From positions 7,552,450 through 7,616,449 of the forward strand of contig NW_020313057.1 in the NCBI RefSeq assembly GCF_003265705.1: DNA of 64,000 nucleotides, read 5' to 3'. Below are positions 1-10,997 of the stretch, one piece after another. The position numbers were made by a program, and so were the translations under genes. The stretch comes from Callorhinus ursinus (lineage: Eukaryota > Chordata > Mammalia > Carnivora > Otariidae). The notes below the pieces were generated by a model that made no database searches, had not been told where the DNA came from, and saw only the letters and a list, made by a program, of their open reading frames with translations. Within the stretch, counting starts at the first letter, position 1; every line of letters starts with the position of its first letter.

Positions 1-235
1 ACATTACATCATTAGTTCTTGATGTAGTGTTCCATGATTCATTGTTTGTGCATAACACCCAGTGCTCCACGCAGAACGTACCCTCTTTAATACCCACCAC
101 CAGGCTAACCCATCCCCCCACCCGCCTCCCCTCTAGAACCCTCAGTTTGTTTCAGAGTCCATCGTCTCTCATGGTTCGTCTCCCCCTCCGACTTACTCCC
201 CTTCATTCTTCCCCTCCTGTTATCTTCTTCTCTAC
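1..235 (-). mobile_element. Young carnivoran L1, 3' end (cut by window edge)
   Basis: Reading the minus strand gives the carnivoran L1 3' UTR, with the phrase 'gagcactgggtgttatg' followed by 'aatgatgtaat'. The same sequence occurs in sense at 13172-13370, so the match can be checked inside the window. Only the 3' terminal part is present. The body is 5'-truncated near 235 and the poly-A end lies beyond the left edge. The 93-residue open frame across it is antisense to the element and is not a gene. Confidence 0.85.
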
Positions 236-554
236 TTCTTTGCTAACAAAGTCAAAAGCCAAGGTCTTCACAGCTTCATGGGGAGACAGAGTTCAGAGAT
301 TGAGTTGAGCTGAAAGCTGGGAAACAGTTTGAGGTTTTCACAGATCAGTTAACAAAGCACAAAGTCAAACAGTATAAATTGAAGCTTTATAAATACACGT
401 AAAACCACACCTAGACGCATGAGTGGTGAGAAAAGATGCAGTGTGGTACCTATTACCAGCCCCTGTGAGAGGATTTCAAAGCATGACCCTGACTGAAACC
501 GAAGAGAGAAAATTTCAAAAGCAGAAAATAAACACACGCTGCATACTGGAGAAC

Positions 555-1270
555 AAAGTCAAATATGGTGTCTGACCTCTCATCATAAACAACAGAACGA
601 GAAGAAGATTTAATGAAGTTTTAAGGGCTGAAAGAAAAAAATAAACAATTTTTAACCCCAAATTCTGTATTCAACAATAATATTTTTCAGAACCAAGACT
701 GAAAAAAACACAGTTGAGATGAACAAATGCTGAGAGAATTAATTGCTAACAGAAATACACCACAAGAAATGCTAAAGGATATTTTTTTCATGCTGAAAGC
801 AAATGATAACAGATGGAAAGCGGTATTATAAGGAATCTCAAACAGTACAAGTAGATGTAAAAGAAAATGTGTTATTATTATTCTGACCTATAAAGTTTCC
901 TAAAAGGCCACAAGCTGCTTAAAGCCAAATCAAATTAAAAGGTGGATTTTACATGATGTATAGAGATAAAATATATGATAAAAGTACAAAGCGATGCAGT
1001 GGGACAAGTGCACATACTGGAATTTGTTTACTGTATTCATGATGGGGTGCAAAGTTGGAAGTGTGAAGTGTCCGATATATTGCAATATGTGTAGAGTGTG
1101 CAAATAAAAGGTGGATAATATCCTGCGTGGAGGTGAAGTACAACAATGATGACTATAGACTCTCCTAAGTTCAAGATGCATGTTGTAAGCCTCAAAGCAA
1201 ATACTAAAATTATCCCCCCCAAAGCACAATTAGGAAGTCTATAGAGAACATAAAAAAATATATTAAAAAT
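555..1270 (+). mobile_element. Old L1 remnant: ORF1 3' end and inter-ORF region
   Basis: The text resembles the end of ORF1 and the ORF1-ORF2 spacer of ancient mammalian L1. It includes 'ccacaagaaatgctaaagga' near 760, which in L1 encodes the 'LQEMLKG'-like end of ORF1p. Further on, near 1150-1250, is the 'taagcctcaaagcaaatac' stretch typical of the spacer. It is heavily decayed, with no open frame of note. The sequence at 236-554 may belong to the same element, but I could not place it. Family assignment is from memory. Confidence 0.5.
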
Positions 1271-1754
1271 ATGTCCCTGACTTCCGACAGATTGCTACCT
1301 GGGTTCGTGCTTCCACACACAATAAAACAACACTAACAAAAAGAAGGATAATAATCTACACGAAACAATACCATTGGCATAAATAGGCAGATAATGGAAT
1401 AGATTCAAAATAGCTATTGATGAAAACCAGGGGGAAATTCATCAACTCCTCCCAACACTTTCTCACTTACTTCCTGAAAGCATTGTGGTGAAAGCAGCCC
1501 AAGGAAAGTCACTGGGAAGAGAGAAGCAGGGAGCTGGCATCTGGCCTAAAATTCCTCTAAAACCACAAGAAACAGTCCACCTGACTGGTAGGAAAAGTAT
1601 CCTTGTAAAGAAGAGCCTGATTACAGGGTCCAGGCTTTCAATGATGTGTGATTTGAGAGCCAGTTTTCAAACGGGTCATCTAGAGGAGAAAAGGACCAAA
1701 AAAAAAAAAAAAAAAAAAAGAAAAGAAAAAGAAAAAAGAAAAGCCCCCTTTATC
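1271..1754. other. Unassigned stretch with an A-rich tract
   Basis: I recognise no gene here. Positions 1699-1741 hold a long A run that continues into (AAAAG)-like purine repeats. This could be the tail of an undetected retroposed insertion ending at about 1741. The 115-residue frame starting at 1485 runs through this tract into the next L1 remnant, so it is not credible as a protein. Confidence 0.4.
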
Positions 1755-4137
1755 ACCTTTATCCAACATGTTCAGGGATTATATCATGAATGGATGTGGA
1801 ATTTTGTCAAATGCTCCTTTGGCATCTATTGAGATGATCAAATGATTTTTTTTATCCTTCATCTTGTTAATGCAGTATACCAAACTGATTTATATGTGGA
1901 TGTTGAACCATCCTTACATCCCAAAAATGCTGTCTATTTCTTACTTCATATCTGTTATCTTCTGTTTCTTACTTCATATCTATTAATGTTTATTTGCTTT
2001 ATATATTAAGTGTATAAATATTTATCTTAATTTATAAGTGTATAAATATTTATGTGTTATCATATTTATTTGACACCTTTATCATTATAATTACGCACTT
2101 GTCTCTTGTTTAGGTTTTTGATTTAAAATTTATTTTGTCTGATATTAAGTATAGCTGTTTTTGCTTTCTCTTGGTTTTCATTTTCATGGAATATCTTTGT
2201 CCGTACCTTAACTTTCAGTCTGTGTGTGTCAACAATGAAGTAGATCTCTTGTAGGCAGCATATGGTTGGGACTTGCGTTTTTATCTGTTCAGCCATTCTG
2301 TGTCTCTTGAGTGAAGAATTTAATCTATTTACATTTAAATTAATTATTGAAAGGTATGTATAAAAATTTACTAGTGCTATTTTGTTTACGTTTTTTCTGG
2401 CTATTTTATAATTCCTTTGTTTCTTTCTTCTTCTCTTGGTCTTTTTCTTTGTGGTTTGATGATTTCTCTGGGGTGGTATTCTTAGATTCCTTTTCTTTCT
2501 TTTGCGTATCTGTGGTGGCCATGAGGCTTTCATAAAATATATTGTATACATATAGTATATTTTAAGCCAACAACTTACCTTTGAATGCATGTAGAAACTA
2601 AAGTTTTACACCCCCCCACACATTTTATGTTGTTGATATCACAGTTTACATCTTTTTACTTTGTGTACCCATTAACAAATTATTGTGATCATAGTTATTT
2701 TTACTACTTTTGTATTTTAATTTTTATACTAAATTAATAAGCGATTTCCTACCACCATTGCATTGAAGTATTCTGAATTTAACCCTTTATTTGCTTCTAC
2801 CTGTAAGATTTATTATTTCATATATTTCCTGTTACTAAATAGCACCCTTTTGTTCTAGCTTGAAGATTTCCCTTTAACATTTCTTATAACACCTTTTTAA
2901 TTCTAATAAACTCCTTCTGCTTTTGCTTGTCAAGAAAACTCTCTCTCTCCATTCCAAAGTAAGAAAATACACAGAAAAGGTTAGAGTATTCTTAGTTGCA
3001 GTTTTTTTTCTTTCAGCACTTTGAACATACTGAGCCACTCTCTGTATCCTACATAATTTCTGTAGAAAAATCTGCTTATAGTCTTATGGGGGCTTCCTTT
3101 TATGTGACAAGGTATTTTTCTCTTGCTGCTCTTAAGATTCTCGCCTTGTCTCTAACTTTTGACATTTTCACTGTAACATAATTCAGTGTGATACTTTTTG
3201 GGTTCATCTTTTTTGGAGCTCTCTGAGCTTCCTGGATCAGTGTCTGTTTCTTTCCCCAGGTTAGGGAAGTTTTCAGCCATTAGTTTTCTGAGTAAGCTTT
3301 CTGCCCCTTTCTCTCTGTACTCTCCTTCTGGGATGCCTATAATGCAAATGTTGGTCCATTTGATGGTGTCCCATCATTCCATTAAGCTATGTTCACTCTT
3401 TTTCATTTTTTTTTCTTTTTCTTTTTGTTCTTCTGTTTGGATAGATTCCACTGCCCTGTCTTCAATTTCACTGCTCCTTTTTCCACTTGATCAAGTATGC
3501 TGTTGGAATCCCTCTATTGACTTCTTTTTCAATTCAGTTATTGTATTCTTCAGATCTATGATTTCTGTTTGGTACCTCCTTATTTTTTTAATCTATCTAT
3601 TGAAATTCTCACTTTGTTCATGCATTATTCTCCTGACCTCAGTGAGTGTCTTTATGATCATTATTTTGAACTTTTTGTCTAGTAAATTACTTATTTCCAG
3701 TTCATTAAGTTCTGTTTCTAAAGTTTTTTCTTGTTCTTTTGTTTGCAACATTTTTCTCTGTTTCTTTATTTTCCCTGTGTCTCTGTGTCTTCTGCACAGT
3801 AGATAAAACATCCTTATCTCTGTGTCTTGATGGAGTGCTCCTGTGTAGGAGATGAAGCTTATTGCTCAGCCCAGCCTAAGCTCCTGATTCTCTCTCAAAC
3901 TTTTGTGATTGTCCAAGCCACCTTCTTTGTTTAGTCACTCATAATAATTGAGGTTGTGCAAAGACTTGTTTGGCATGGGTATCTTCTCATTCATCCTGTG
4001 TGTAGGAGTTGCTCAGCTAGTTCCTGGGTTTATTTCAGAGGGAATTTTTCCACGTGTAGCTGTATATTTAGTGTATCCATGGGAGGTGGTGAGTTTAGGA
4101 GCCTCCTGTGTCACCATGTTGGACTGAAACTCAGCAT
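1755..4137 (-). mobile_element. Ancient L1, antisense: 5' UTR, ORF1 and ORF2 fragments
   Basis: On the minus strand, from 4137 downward, the order is L1 5' UTR, ORF1, spacer and ORF2 start, then a jump to an RT-region piece of ORF2. ORF1 remnants (3811 to about 3190) include 'NELEISNLLDKKFKIM' and 'EQSENFN', the coiled-coil part of ORF1p, followed by a decayed C-terminal region. ORF2 begins near 2340 and reads 'LNVNRLNSSLKRHRMAEQI' and 'ICCLQE'. These keep the Asn and Glu positions of the endonuclease active site, but stops and frameshifts follow. Positions 1755-1930 match a much later part of ORF2, so about 1 kb or more is deleted near 1930-2120. The 202-residue plus-strand frame at 3198-3806 is antisense to ORF1 and is not a gene. 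Confidence 0.8.
2123..2340 (-). pseudogene. L1 ORF2 endonuclease N-terminus, dead
   Basis: This is the start of the L1 ORF2 protein, which in intact elements nicks DNA and reverse transcribes the L1 RNA. About 70 residues can be read without a stop, with the 'PTICCLQE' motif in the middle. The reading frame stays open upstream to 2590 through the spacer by chance. Only this N-terminal part survives, and it has no reverse transcriptase, so it cannot be active. Confidence 0.8.
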
Positions 4138-4425
4138 GTAATTTATTTATATATAGTATTCAAAAAATAGAGATGCTGAGAAATCATGAAAAAACATGTT
4201 AAAAAATTTTTTTAAAGTGAAACCTAATGTATTGTCTCGTTTATTTCACATGTTTTCCTCTTTGGAATGTTCAGAGAATTTCATATAGTAGGTTTAACAA
4301 ATAAGTCTTGAAAAATCAAATTTTTCTTATACATAATTTCAAAAAGTCACTTAGGACTCATAGCTAGATAGAGAATAGCTAGCTAGCTAGATAGAATATA
4401 GATCAATGATAATGGATATATAGGT
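4138..4425. other. AT-rich unassigned sequence
   Basis: I recognise no gene or element. A short 'agctagctagctag' run at about 4377-4390 leads into the microsatellite. Confidence 0.5.
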
Positions 4426-4481
4426 GATGGATGAATGGATGGATGGATGGATGGATAGATAGGTAGATAGATGATGATGAT

Positions 4482-4530
<49 letters not shown>

Positions 4531-4535
4531 GAGAT

Positions 4536-4578
<43 letters not shown>

Positions 4579-4604
4579 GATAGATAGATAGATGATAGAT
4601 AGAT

Positions 4605-4635
<31 letters not shown>

Positions 4636-4645
4636 TATAGATAGA
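4426..4645 (+). repeat. Long (GATG)n/(GATA)n compound microsatellite
   Basis: GGAT units come first (4432-4457), then TAGA/GATA units interrupted by several GATGAT and AATAGA variants, for about 220 bp. The frames reading as runs of 'LSIYLSIY' on the minus strand (4387-4816) are translations of this repeat, not proteins. Interruptions suggest an old tract that is still long enough to be length-variable. Confidence 0.95.
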
Positions 4646-5164
4646 GGTCTTTCCATATTTAAAATAAGTAACACTACACTTACATACTCCCATTAGAGTG
4701 CTGTAAGTAATAGCCCAAGGAAATAATTGTACGATGCTTTGTAAATATAAAGTGTGGTGCAAATATGAAGTGTGTAATTTGAGACAAATATAATTCAAGT
4801 ACAAAGTGTGATACAAATATTTAATATGTCAGGAACCTAGTCCTACAGATGTTCAGAGGTAAACAAAAGTTCAAATAAATGTGCTATGCTGGGAAATATG
4901 CCCTTAGTGTCCCACTAGGTTGCCTAGAGGTATAAAATATGCTGGTTCTTCTCCTAACATGGAAAACTACACCTGCTGTGATTGTTCCTTAATGAACCAG
5001 CCCTTAAAAAATCAGCACAGTGACTCAAAGTTGAGTAGGACCTGGATAGAGAATAGCCCCTCTAATTTTCTCTAAATTTAACAGCCACTAATTGCATTGA
5101 AAGACCCCCTTCCTTTGCTGATTACCTTAAAGTACTCTATGAGATAAGGTGTTAATGAGATTTT

Positions 5165-5247
5165 CTTTTATTCTTTCATTCTTTTTTTTTTTTTTAACAG
5201 CACTATTAATGCTGGTATATTATACAAGATTTACTCCACTAACTATA
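5165..5247 (+). repeat. Direct duplication, copy A
   Basis: This 83-bp segment starts 'cttttattctttcattc', has a T run and an 'aacagcactattaatgctgg' core, and ends 'ccactaactata'. Apart from two T bases in the run it is the same as 5751-5831. It is not a repeat family I recognise. Confidence 0.9.
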
Positions 5248-5750
5248 GCCCAGTCTATGTTTCCTTTTTACATGAATATAGAAGCTGGTTTTGTTTTATG
5301 GAAGATGAGGATTAATTCTCAAATGAAGATGCTTTTTTTCTGTCATTAATAACAAATTGCTATTTTACAAGGTTTGGTTGTAAGAGATTAGCTGTTTCTT
5401 TCTGATTATTTAGAGGCCCTTCAGGCTTTCTTTGGGGATCTCATTACTTTCTACAATGCTTCAAAAAGAGATTAAAGAGCCCTAAAGGATGCTAACAAAT
5501 GCATAAAACTGAATATGTTATTCTTCTTAGAAAGAGAATGGGGAAAGTAACTAGAGGTATGTTGTTTGGGGGCCTTATAAAACCCCCACATTTTTTATCT
5601 ATGTGAGGGTTATGGTACCTAATTCCATTATTAAACACTCATGAATATTTTTTTTATTTACTGGACTTTTATAAGCTACTAGAACATAAATACTGAATGT
5701 TATAGAAATATTTTTTTCTAATTTTTGTTTACCTACCAATTCAAGAATGA

Positions 5751-5831
5751 CTTTTATTCTTTCATTCTTTTTTTTTTTTAACAGCACTATTAATGCTGGT
5801 ATATTATACAAGATTTACTCCACTAACTATA
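5751..5831 (+). repeat. Direct duplication, copy B
   Basis: This is an 81-bp copy of 5165-5247 in the same orientation. The 503 bp between the copies shows no similarity that would suggest a longer tandem unit. The near-identity implies a recent event compared with the surrounding ancient repeats. Confidence 0.9.
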
Positions 5832-5859
5832 ACTTTATTTATCATTAGAATTGTTATCA

Positions 5860-6165
5860 TCATCATTATCATAATAGTTAACATTTACTGAACAATTGCT
5901 ATACCCTTTGAACTGTCCTGTGAGTTACACTCTTCTTTCATTTAACCCACTGGATAATCTCATGAGATTATTATTAGCCATCTTTAACCTTTTTTTCTTT
6001 CACATCCACATTCACTCCAACAAAATCCATCGTCTTCATTCTGTTATCCCCATTTATAAATGAGGGAACTGAAGGTCACATAGTGAATAGTGGTGAAGCA
6101 TAAATGGAAACCAAGTTGTCTGACTAGAGTCCACCGTTGTGCCACATTCTAATCCATTGTATTTT
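5860..6165 (-). mobile_element. MIR SINE, interrupted
   Basis: This ancient mammalian tRNA-derived SINE is in antisense. 'taacatttactgaacaattg' near 5880 is one end of the MIR core. 'ccccatttataaatgaggg' near 6049 and 'aggtcacatag' near 6073 are the other half. A 60-bp stretch at 5982-6044 that is not MIR interrupts it (see findings). Confidence 0.75.
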
Positions 6166-6479
6166 CAAACACAAGTGGGGAAATTAAGAAGTTACTTTGT
6201 GAGATCCACTGGTTGAGACTAAACTCTACTTGTAAACCATCCATTTTGGTGTCAATTAGTCCACAGTCCATTTGGAGGCAAATTTCATGGCAGGCATTTA
6301 CTAGGTCAGTTGAGGAAACACTTTGATTAAGCAGGAGGGCTTGATTTTACTCAAATATAGTGATCTTTAGACTGTGGACTGTAACATCAGAACTTTTTAT
6401 CGAGTAGAACCACCTGTGTGTCTACCTACAGATCTCAGGCAGGGTCTTTGTTCTCAGGCTGGATTTAGGAGGTAATAGA

Positions 6480-6715
6480 AAATACAATTTATTAAGTCAT
6501 TGTGTACCATCCACTATTTAAATACTTTACAGATATTCTCTCATTTATTGATTAAACAGCTTTATATAGTAATAATATTACCAAATCATTTTGACATATA
6601 AGGGAAAAGGAGAAAAAGTTAAATAAGACAGAAAAAGTTAAATAACTTGTCTAAAAATCAGATGGTCATCAGCAGAGCCAAGATTCTAAATTAGACAATC
6701 AAATTAGCTCAGACA
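6480..6715 (-). mobile_element. MIR SINE
   Basis: Antisense MIR: 'aatttattaagtcattgtgt', 'actttacagatattctctca', then 'gttaaataacttgtctaaaa' and 'agcagagccaagattc'. The phrase 'aaaaagttaaata' is repeated at about 6615 and 6637, a small internal duplication. Confidence 0.75.
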
Positions 6716-6769
6716 GTATAGGCTTCCATTTTGTTGATTATAATACGATCCTTCCAGTTGGGCTTAGGC

Positions 6770-6990
6770 CAGCATTTTTGGAGACATCTTTAACTTACAT
6801 TTTTCTCTCACATCCACACACAACCCAACAAAATCCTTTGTCTTCAACATCTCCAGATTCAGATCATTTCTTACTATCTCTACTGCCTTCACCGTGGGCT
6901 AAGTACCATCATCTTCAACTGCATTTTCATAGTAGCCTCCAGTGTTTATCTCCATGTTGGACTCCTACTTTTCTGTAATTCTTCTCAAAA
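6770..6990 (+). mobile_element. L2 LINE fragment
   Basis: The order 'cacatccacacacaa', 'caaaatcctttgtcttcaac', 'tcagatcatttcttac' and 'agtagcctcc' follows the 3' part of L2 in sense. It is old and diverged, with no coding capacity. The 66-residue frame here is the antique L2 text and not a gene. Confidence 0.5.
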
Positions 6991-7985
6991 TATTGGCCAT
7001 TTTCAATTAAAAAAAACCAACTTAAGAATACTTTTGAAAGATGAACTAGCATTCATTACTATTTAAATATTGGCCATATGATCTTCCAATATTACAGATA
7101 ACCAGCAAAAAAGTTAGAATCCAAATGACCTCCTTACTACTATAAGTCTCTCATTATTTATTCTACTGGCCATCCCTCTTTCCCTTTATCCCTTTTTATC
7201 CTTATGGGATAGTATGTGGATCATACCATTTTCTGTTAAAGTGAATCCTTGATCAAAACAAAATAAAACAAACAAGCAAACAAAAAAGAAAAACAAGAAA
7301 AAAAAAACATTCACCATGGTCAGAAGATTTGTCACTGTAGTTTATACAATTACATATAGTTTTTCTTGTCTTAAAAAAAATTCAGATTAACCTGTTATTT
7401 AGGAAATCATTTCTAACCAAAGCAAAATCATACCAGGCCTGCACCATCTGCTGAAAGTCTGAATCCATTAGGTGATCTGTTCTCCCTGTCCCTACCCCAC
7501 CCCCAGACCACAGTCAACATCATCCCCAGACTACCATCAACATGCTTTAATCTGCAGAATTTTTATCTTATCAAGAGCCATACACAAAGGATCATCAATT
7601 TGTCCTGATGTTATCATGTTCATGATATCAGACTGTAAGCCAAATTACTTAGACCTTTGGTAATAATATATAATGACTAAAGCAGGCTTCTGAGCAAGCC
7701 TTGTATTAAATAGCAGTAGACACAAATTTCCAAAATATTTAAAATTGAATTTAATATTGCAGTATATGGATAACAGCTTCTCAGAACAAACAATGATCAA
7801 AACTTTTGTAAAAAAATATTATTTAGAGACAATAGGACATATATGTTATGTTATATTATACTGTATTAGCAATTTAATGTTATATTATTTATATATATTT
7901 GCATATTATGGATTATATTACAGATTATAGATATCATTTGCCTGTTAAACATTAAGCAAATACTTTTATGTGGATTTTTAAGAAA
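6991..7985. other. Unassigned AT-rich stretch
   Basis: I see no gene. There is an A-rich (CAAA)n-like tract at about 7255-7312. The rest is unique-looking sequence with short chance open frames. Confidence 0.45.
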
Positions 7986-7989
7986 GTTC

Positions 7990-9125
7990 TTCATAATTTA
8001 TTTGCTTAACAGATATTTTCTGTTTTAATGTCATATTTATCAATCACTTATATTAAGATGAGGGCTCTTTTGGTCCTGTTTAAAAAATCCTTTCCTACCC
8101 AGACATAGTAAATTTATTTACATATATTCTTCCCAAATGCTTTAGAATTTTGCTCCAATATTTCAATTTTTTATGCATTTGGAAAAATTGCAAAAATGTA
8201 ATGTAGGATTCCAATTCCATTTTCTTCCATAAATGGAAATTGATTGCTGAAATCTCATTTCTTAAATTTTCCATTACTTTTTATGCTTCTATATGTATGT
8301 AGATCTATTTTTGAGCTCTCTGTCCTGTTTCAGGAGTGATTTTTTTCTATTCTTGTGCTAAAATATTTATTTGATAAAAATTTTATTGATGTCTCCTGTC
8401 CTTCAGAAGTGTCTTGCTTGTTCATGGTTGTTCTTTCATATAAATTTTAAAGTCAATTTCTCAAGCTCAACAACAACTTCACTCAAATTTGGGAAAGGAG
8501 TGAGCATTATAGGAAATCTGTTAGTCTGTTTGGAGAGAGTTGTTATATTTAAAATATACCTATGGCCATGGTATATTTCTTCATTATTTAGGTTAATATA
8601 ATAAGTTTTAATAAAATATTAAAATTTTACCAAAAACAAGTATCGTTCATATTTTGTTAAATATATTTATGATACTTATATGCTATATAATATATTATAC
8701 ATATAATGCATTATATATTACATACTATATATATACTATATATATAGTATAACTAGTAGATGTTTATTTTGAGAAAATATGTATTTTGTGAAACATATAT
8801 GTACTACTATAAATTACATGCAAGCACGTTTCAGGAAATTTAAAAAAAGAACATCTAACCTATCATTTTCTAATATTTTGTTGCAATAGGTGGAAATGCA
8901 ATTAATATTTTTATGATTCATATTTCTAGCAATCTTGTTAAGATCTTTTATTCTAAATGTTTGCCATATGATTGTTTTATATTTTCACATAAGTAATAAT
9001 ATATATGATTGATCATTTATTTCTTCTTAAAATCTTTACACTGTATTTACTTTTCTCAGATTTATTGCATTATCCAACAGAAGTGGTGACGTTAGTCTTT
9101 TTCTTTGTTTCCAAATTTAATCAAA
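7990..9125 (-). mobile_element. Ancient L1 ORF2 fragments, antisense
   Basis: The plus strand reads like the reverse complement of ORF2. 'cttttggtcctgtttaa' near 8068, 'gatctatttttgagctctctgtcctg' type text near 8301-8329, 'gcaataggtggaaatgcaa' near 8883 and 'agaagtggtgacgttagtctt' type text near 9080 come in the expected order. Divergence is high and no frame is left. It may be the 3' portion of the same element as 10998-12290. Confidence 0.45.
8645..8765. repeat. AT-rich low-complexity tract
   Basis: TATATA-rich sequence with short self-complementary stretches, inside the old L1. Confidence 0.7.
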
Positions 9126-10187
9126 TGCCTTCTAGAGTATTGAGACCCCTCTGTTGAAATGGGGCTATCTATGGTCTACTCATTAGGTTAGTTTTACCCC
9201 AAATACTCTACCATACATGATAGTCAATTCAATACTTTTTATTATTTTTTTTTAACATCTTCTCAAAGCCTGTATCTTAGAGTTTTCTTCTGCCCTGCAA
9301 CTGACCTTGTTCAATATTCTGGTTCTTTACTCCACTCCTTAGTAAGATACCATAGCCTAGGTTATTTGTCTGTTCTTGAATTACTCAGGTTATTTCATTA
9401 AAAGATTGTGTTAAAGGTAAATATTTTCCTTGCATTTCTAAAAAAAAATCCTTATAATCTTACATGATTATTTTATATTACATATGATATATATAATATC
9501 ATATATATTACATATATGATATATATTACATCAATCTTCCTTGATTATTTAATTTGACATGTTTATATTCTCTGTGGATTTGATACTTTTGCAAAAATCT
9601 GATGTTATTGTAACTCTTTGTCTTTACAAAAACTTTACAGTTCTCTTTAAAATCAACTAGAACTTTTTTAAGCATTTGTAGATCTAAGATGCAGTTTAGA
9701 AATTACAAAAACAAAAAACAAAACAAAACAAAAAAAACCCACAATTACCTTTGGCTCTCTTCAATTTACATGTAATCTATGTGTAGAAATTTATTTTGTG
9801 TGGTGTGAAAGTTACTCATTTTCTGAAGGTTTTAAATCTTTAAATTTTGCAATAGGAACTCGTTTTTGGGTGTTGTGTTTTAACTTTAAAAAAATTCTTA
9901 CACGAGAAACCATAGATATTGAATTAACAGTATGAGGTGCTACAAGATTATTAGAATCTTAACCATCTTGCATAGATCCCTTTTACAATATGTATTATTT
10001 TCTAAGTGGCATTACACAGTAAATGTTTTCATATCAAAGGTGTTTTTATGCAGATACAAGGTTTTGGCCATTCTTGAATGTAGCAATTACCAATGAGGAT
10101 CTATATTCCATCCAATTTTCTGGTCCATAATGCATTACAGAGATTTTATTTGCAATTAGGTGTCAGTAGGAGGTGAAACATACCATA

Positions 10188-10188
<1 letters not shown>
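9126..10188. other. Unassigned AT-rich stretch
   Basis: I recognise no gene. A 'catatatat' rich palindromic tract lies at about 9470-9530, and an A-rich (AAAAC)n tract at about 9705-9735. Parts near 9125-9420 may be decayed L1 5' sequence, but I could not place them. Confidence 0.4.

Positions 10189-10239
<51 letters not shown>
10189..10239 (+). repeat. (AC)n microsatellite, about 25 units
   Basis: An uninterrupted AC dinucleotide run. The 'VCVCVC' reading on the minus strand is its translation. Confidence 0.97.
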
Positions 10240-10240
<1 letters not shown>

Positions 10241-10778
10241 GCAAAATCATTACCATTCTTCTCTGCCAGAAATATGACCTTCTCTTTGAAAGAATGAAAG
10301 ATAAGCAGTCTAATTGTATCTTTGAATCACAAGACTGTTGAAAATACATTTACAAGGATGAAAGGCAATTAAATGTGCCTGCCAAACCTGGTGTTTATAT
10401 TACAAACCATTTCTTTAGTTTGATTCATTAAGAATAATATCATTATTGGAGAGAGAGATGATAAAATGATAAAATGTATTAAGTCTTACAGACAGTGCAA
10501 AACTATTTTTTCCTTTCATTGTTTTTTGGGGGCATTGTTTTGTTACTCGTGTTATGTTTTTTACTCTTTCTGGATAGCCAGTTGTTAAGGAATAGGGCAT
10601 TCATATTGTTCACTGAAGAATTCTTCCTAATTTGAGGTTGTATCCAGACAACCCTTTATAGCAGTGAGGCCCCTCTATTGAGGTGGGACAATCAGCCAAG
10701 CTAGTCAAAAGGATGTTAGAATCATTTTTGCTTTCCCTACTTTTAGGATTTTTGTTTAGTTACTGACTTAAGCAACTT

Positions 10779-10801
10779 TTTTTTTTTAAGATTTTATTTA
10801 T

Positions 10802-10839
<38 letters not shown>

Positions 10840-10981
10840 ACAAGCAAGGGGAATGTCAGACAGAGGGAGAACCAGGCTCCCCACTGAGCAAGGAGCCTGA
10901 TGTGGGGCTGGATCCCAGGACCCTGAGATGGTGACCTGAGCCAAAGGCAGATGCTTAACCGACTGAGCCACCCAGGCGTCC
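10779..10981 (-). mobile_element. CAN-SINE with target-site duplication
   Basis: Antisense copy: T run, 'aagattttattta', a GA-rich tract, then 'ccctgagatggtgacctgag' and the head 'gagccacccaggcg'. Direct repeats flank it, 'ctgacttaagcaactt' (10763-10778) and 'ctgatttaagcaactt' (10982-10997), with one mismatch. The GA tract is an uninterrupted (GA)n of about 17 units. Confidence 0.95.
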
Positions 10982-10997
10982 CTGATTTAAGCAACTT

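Noticed and set aside
1485..1832. Possible processed pseudogene ending in the A tract at 1699-1741
   Set aside because: I recognise no source gene upstream of the A tract and no target-site duplication. An unidentified retroposon tail is equally possible.
3198..3806. Longest open frame in the window, 202 residues, plus strand
   Set aside because: It lies antisense to L1 ORF1. The minus strand carries recognisable ORF1p coiled-coil text, so this frame is a shadow.
4432..4640. Regularly spaced repeats that might suggest a CRISPR array
   Set aside because: The unit is a tetranucleotide without spacers, and the DNA is mammalian.
4387..4816. Minus-strand frames of 95 and 137 residues rich in 'LSIY'
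   Set aside because: They are translations of the GATA/GATG microsatellite.
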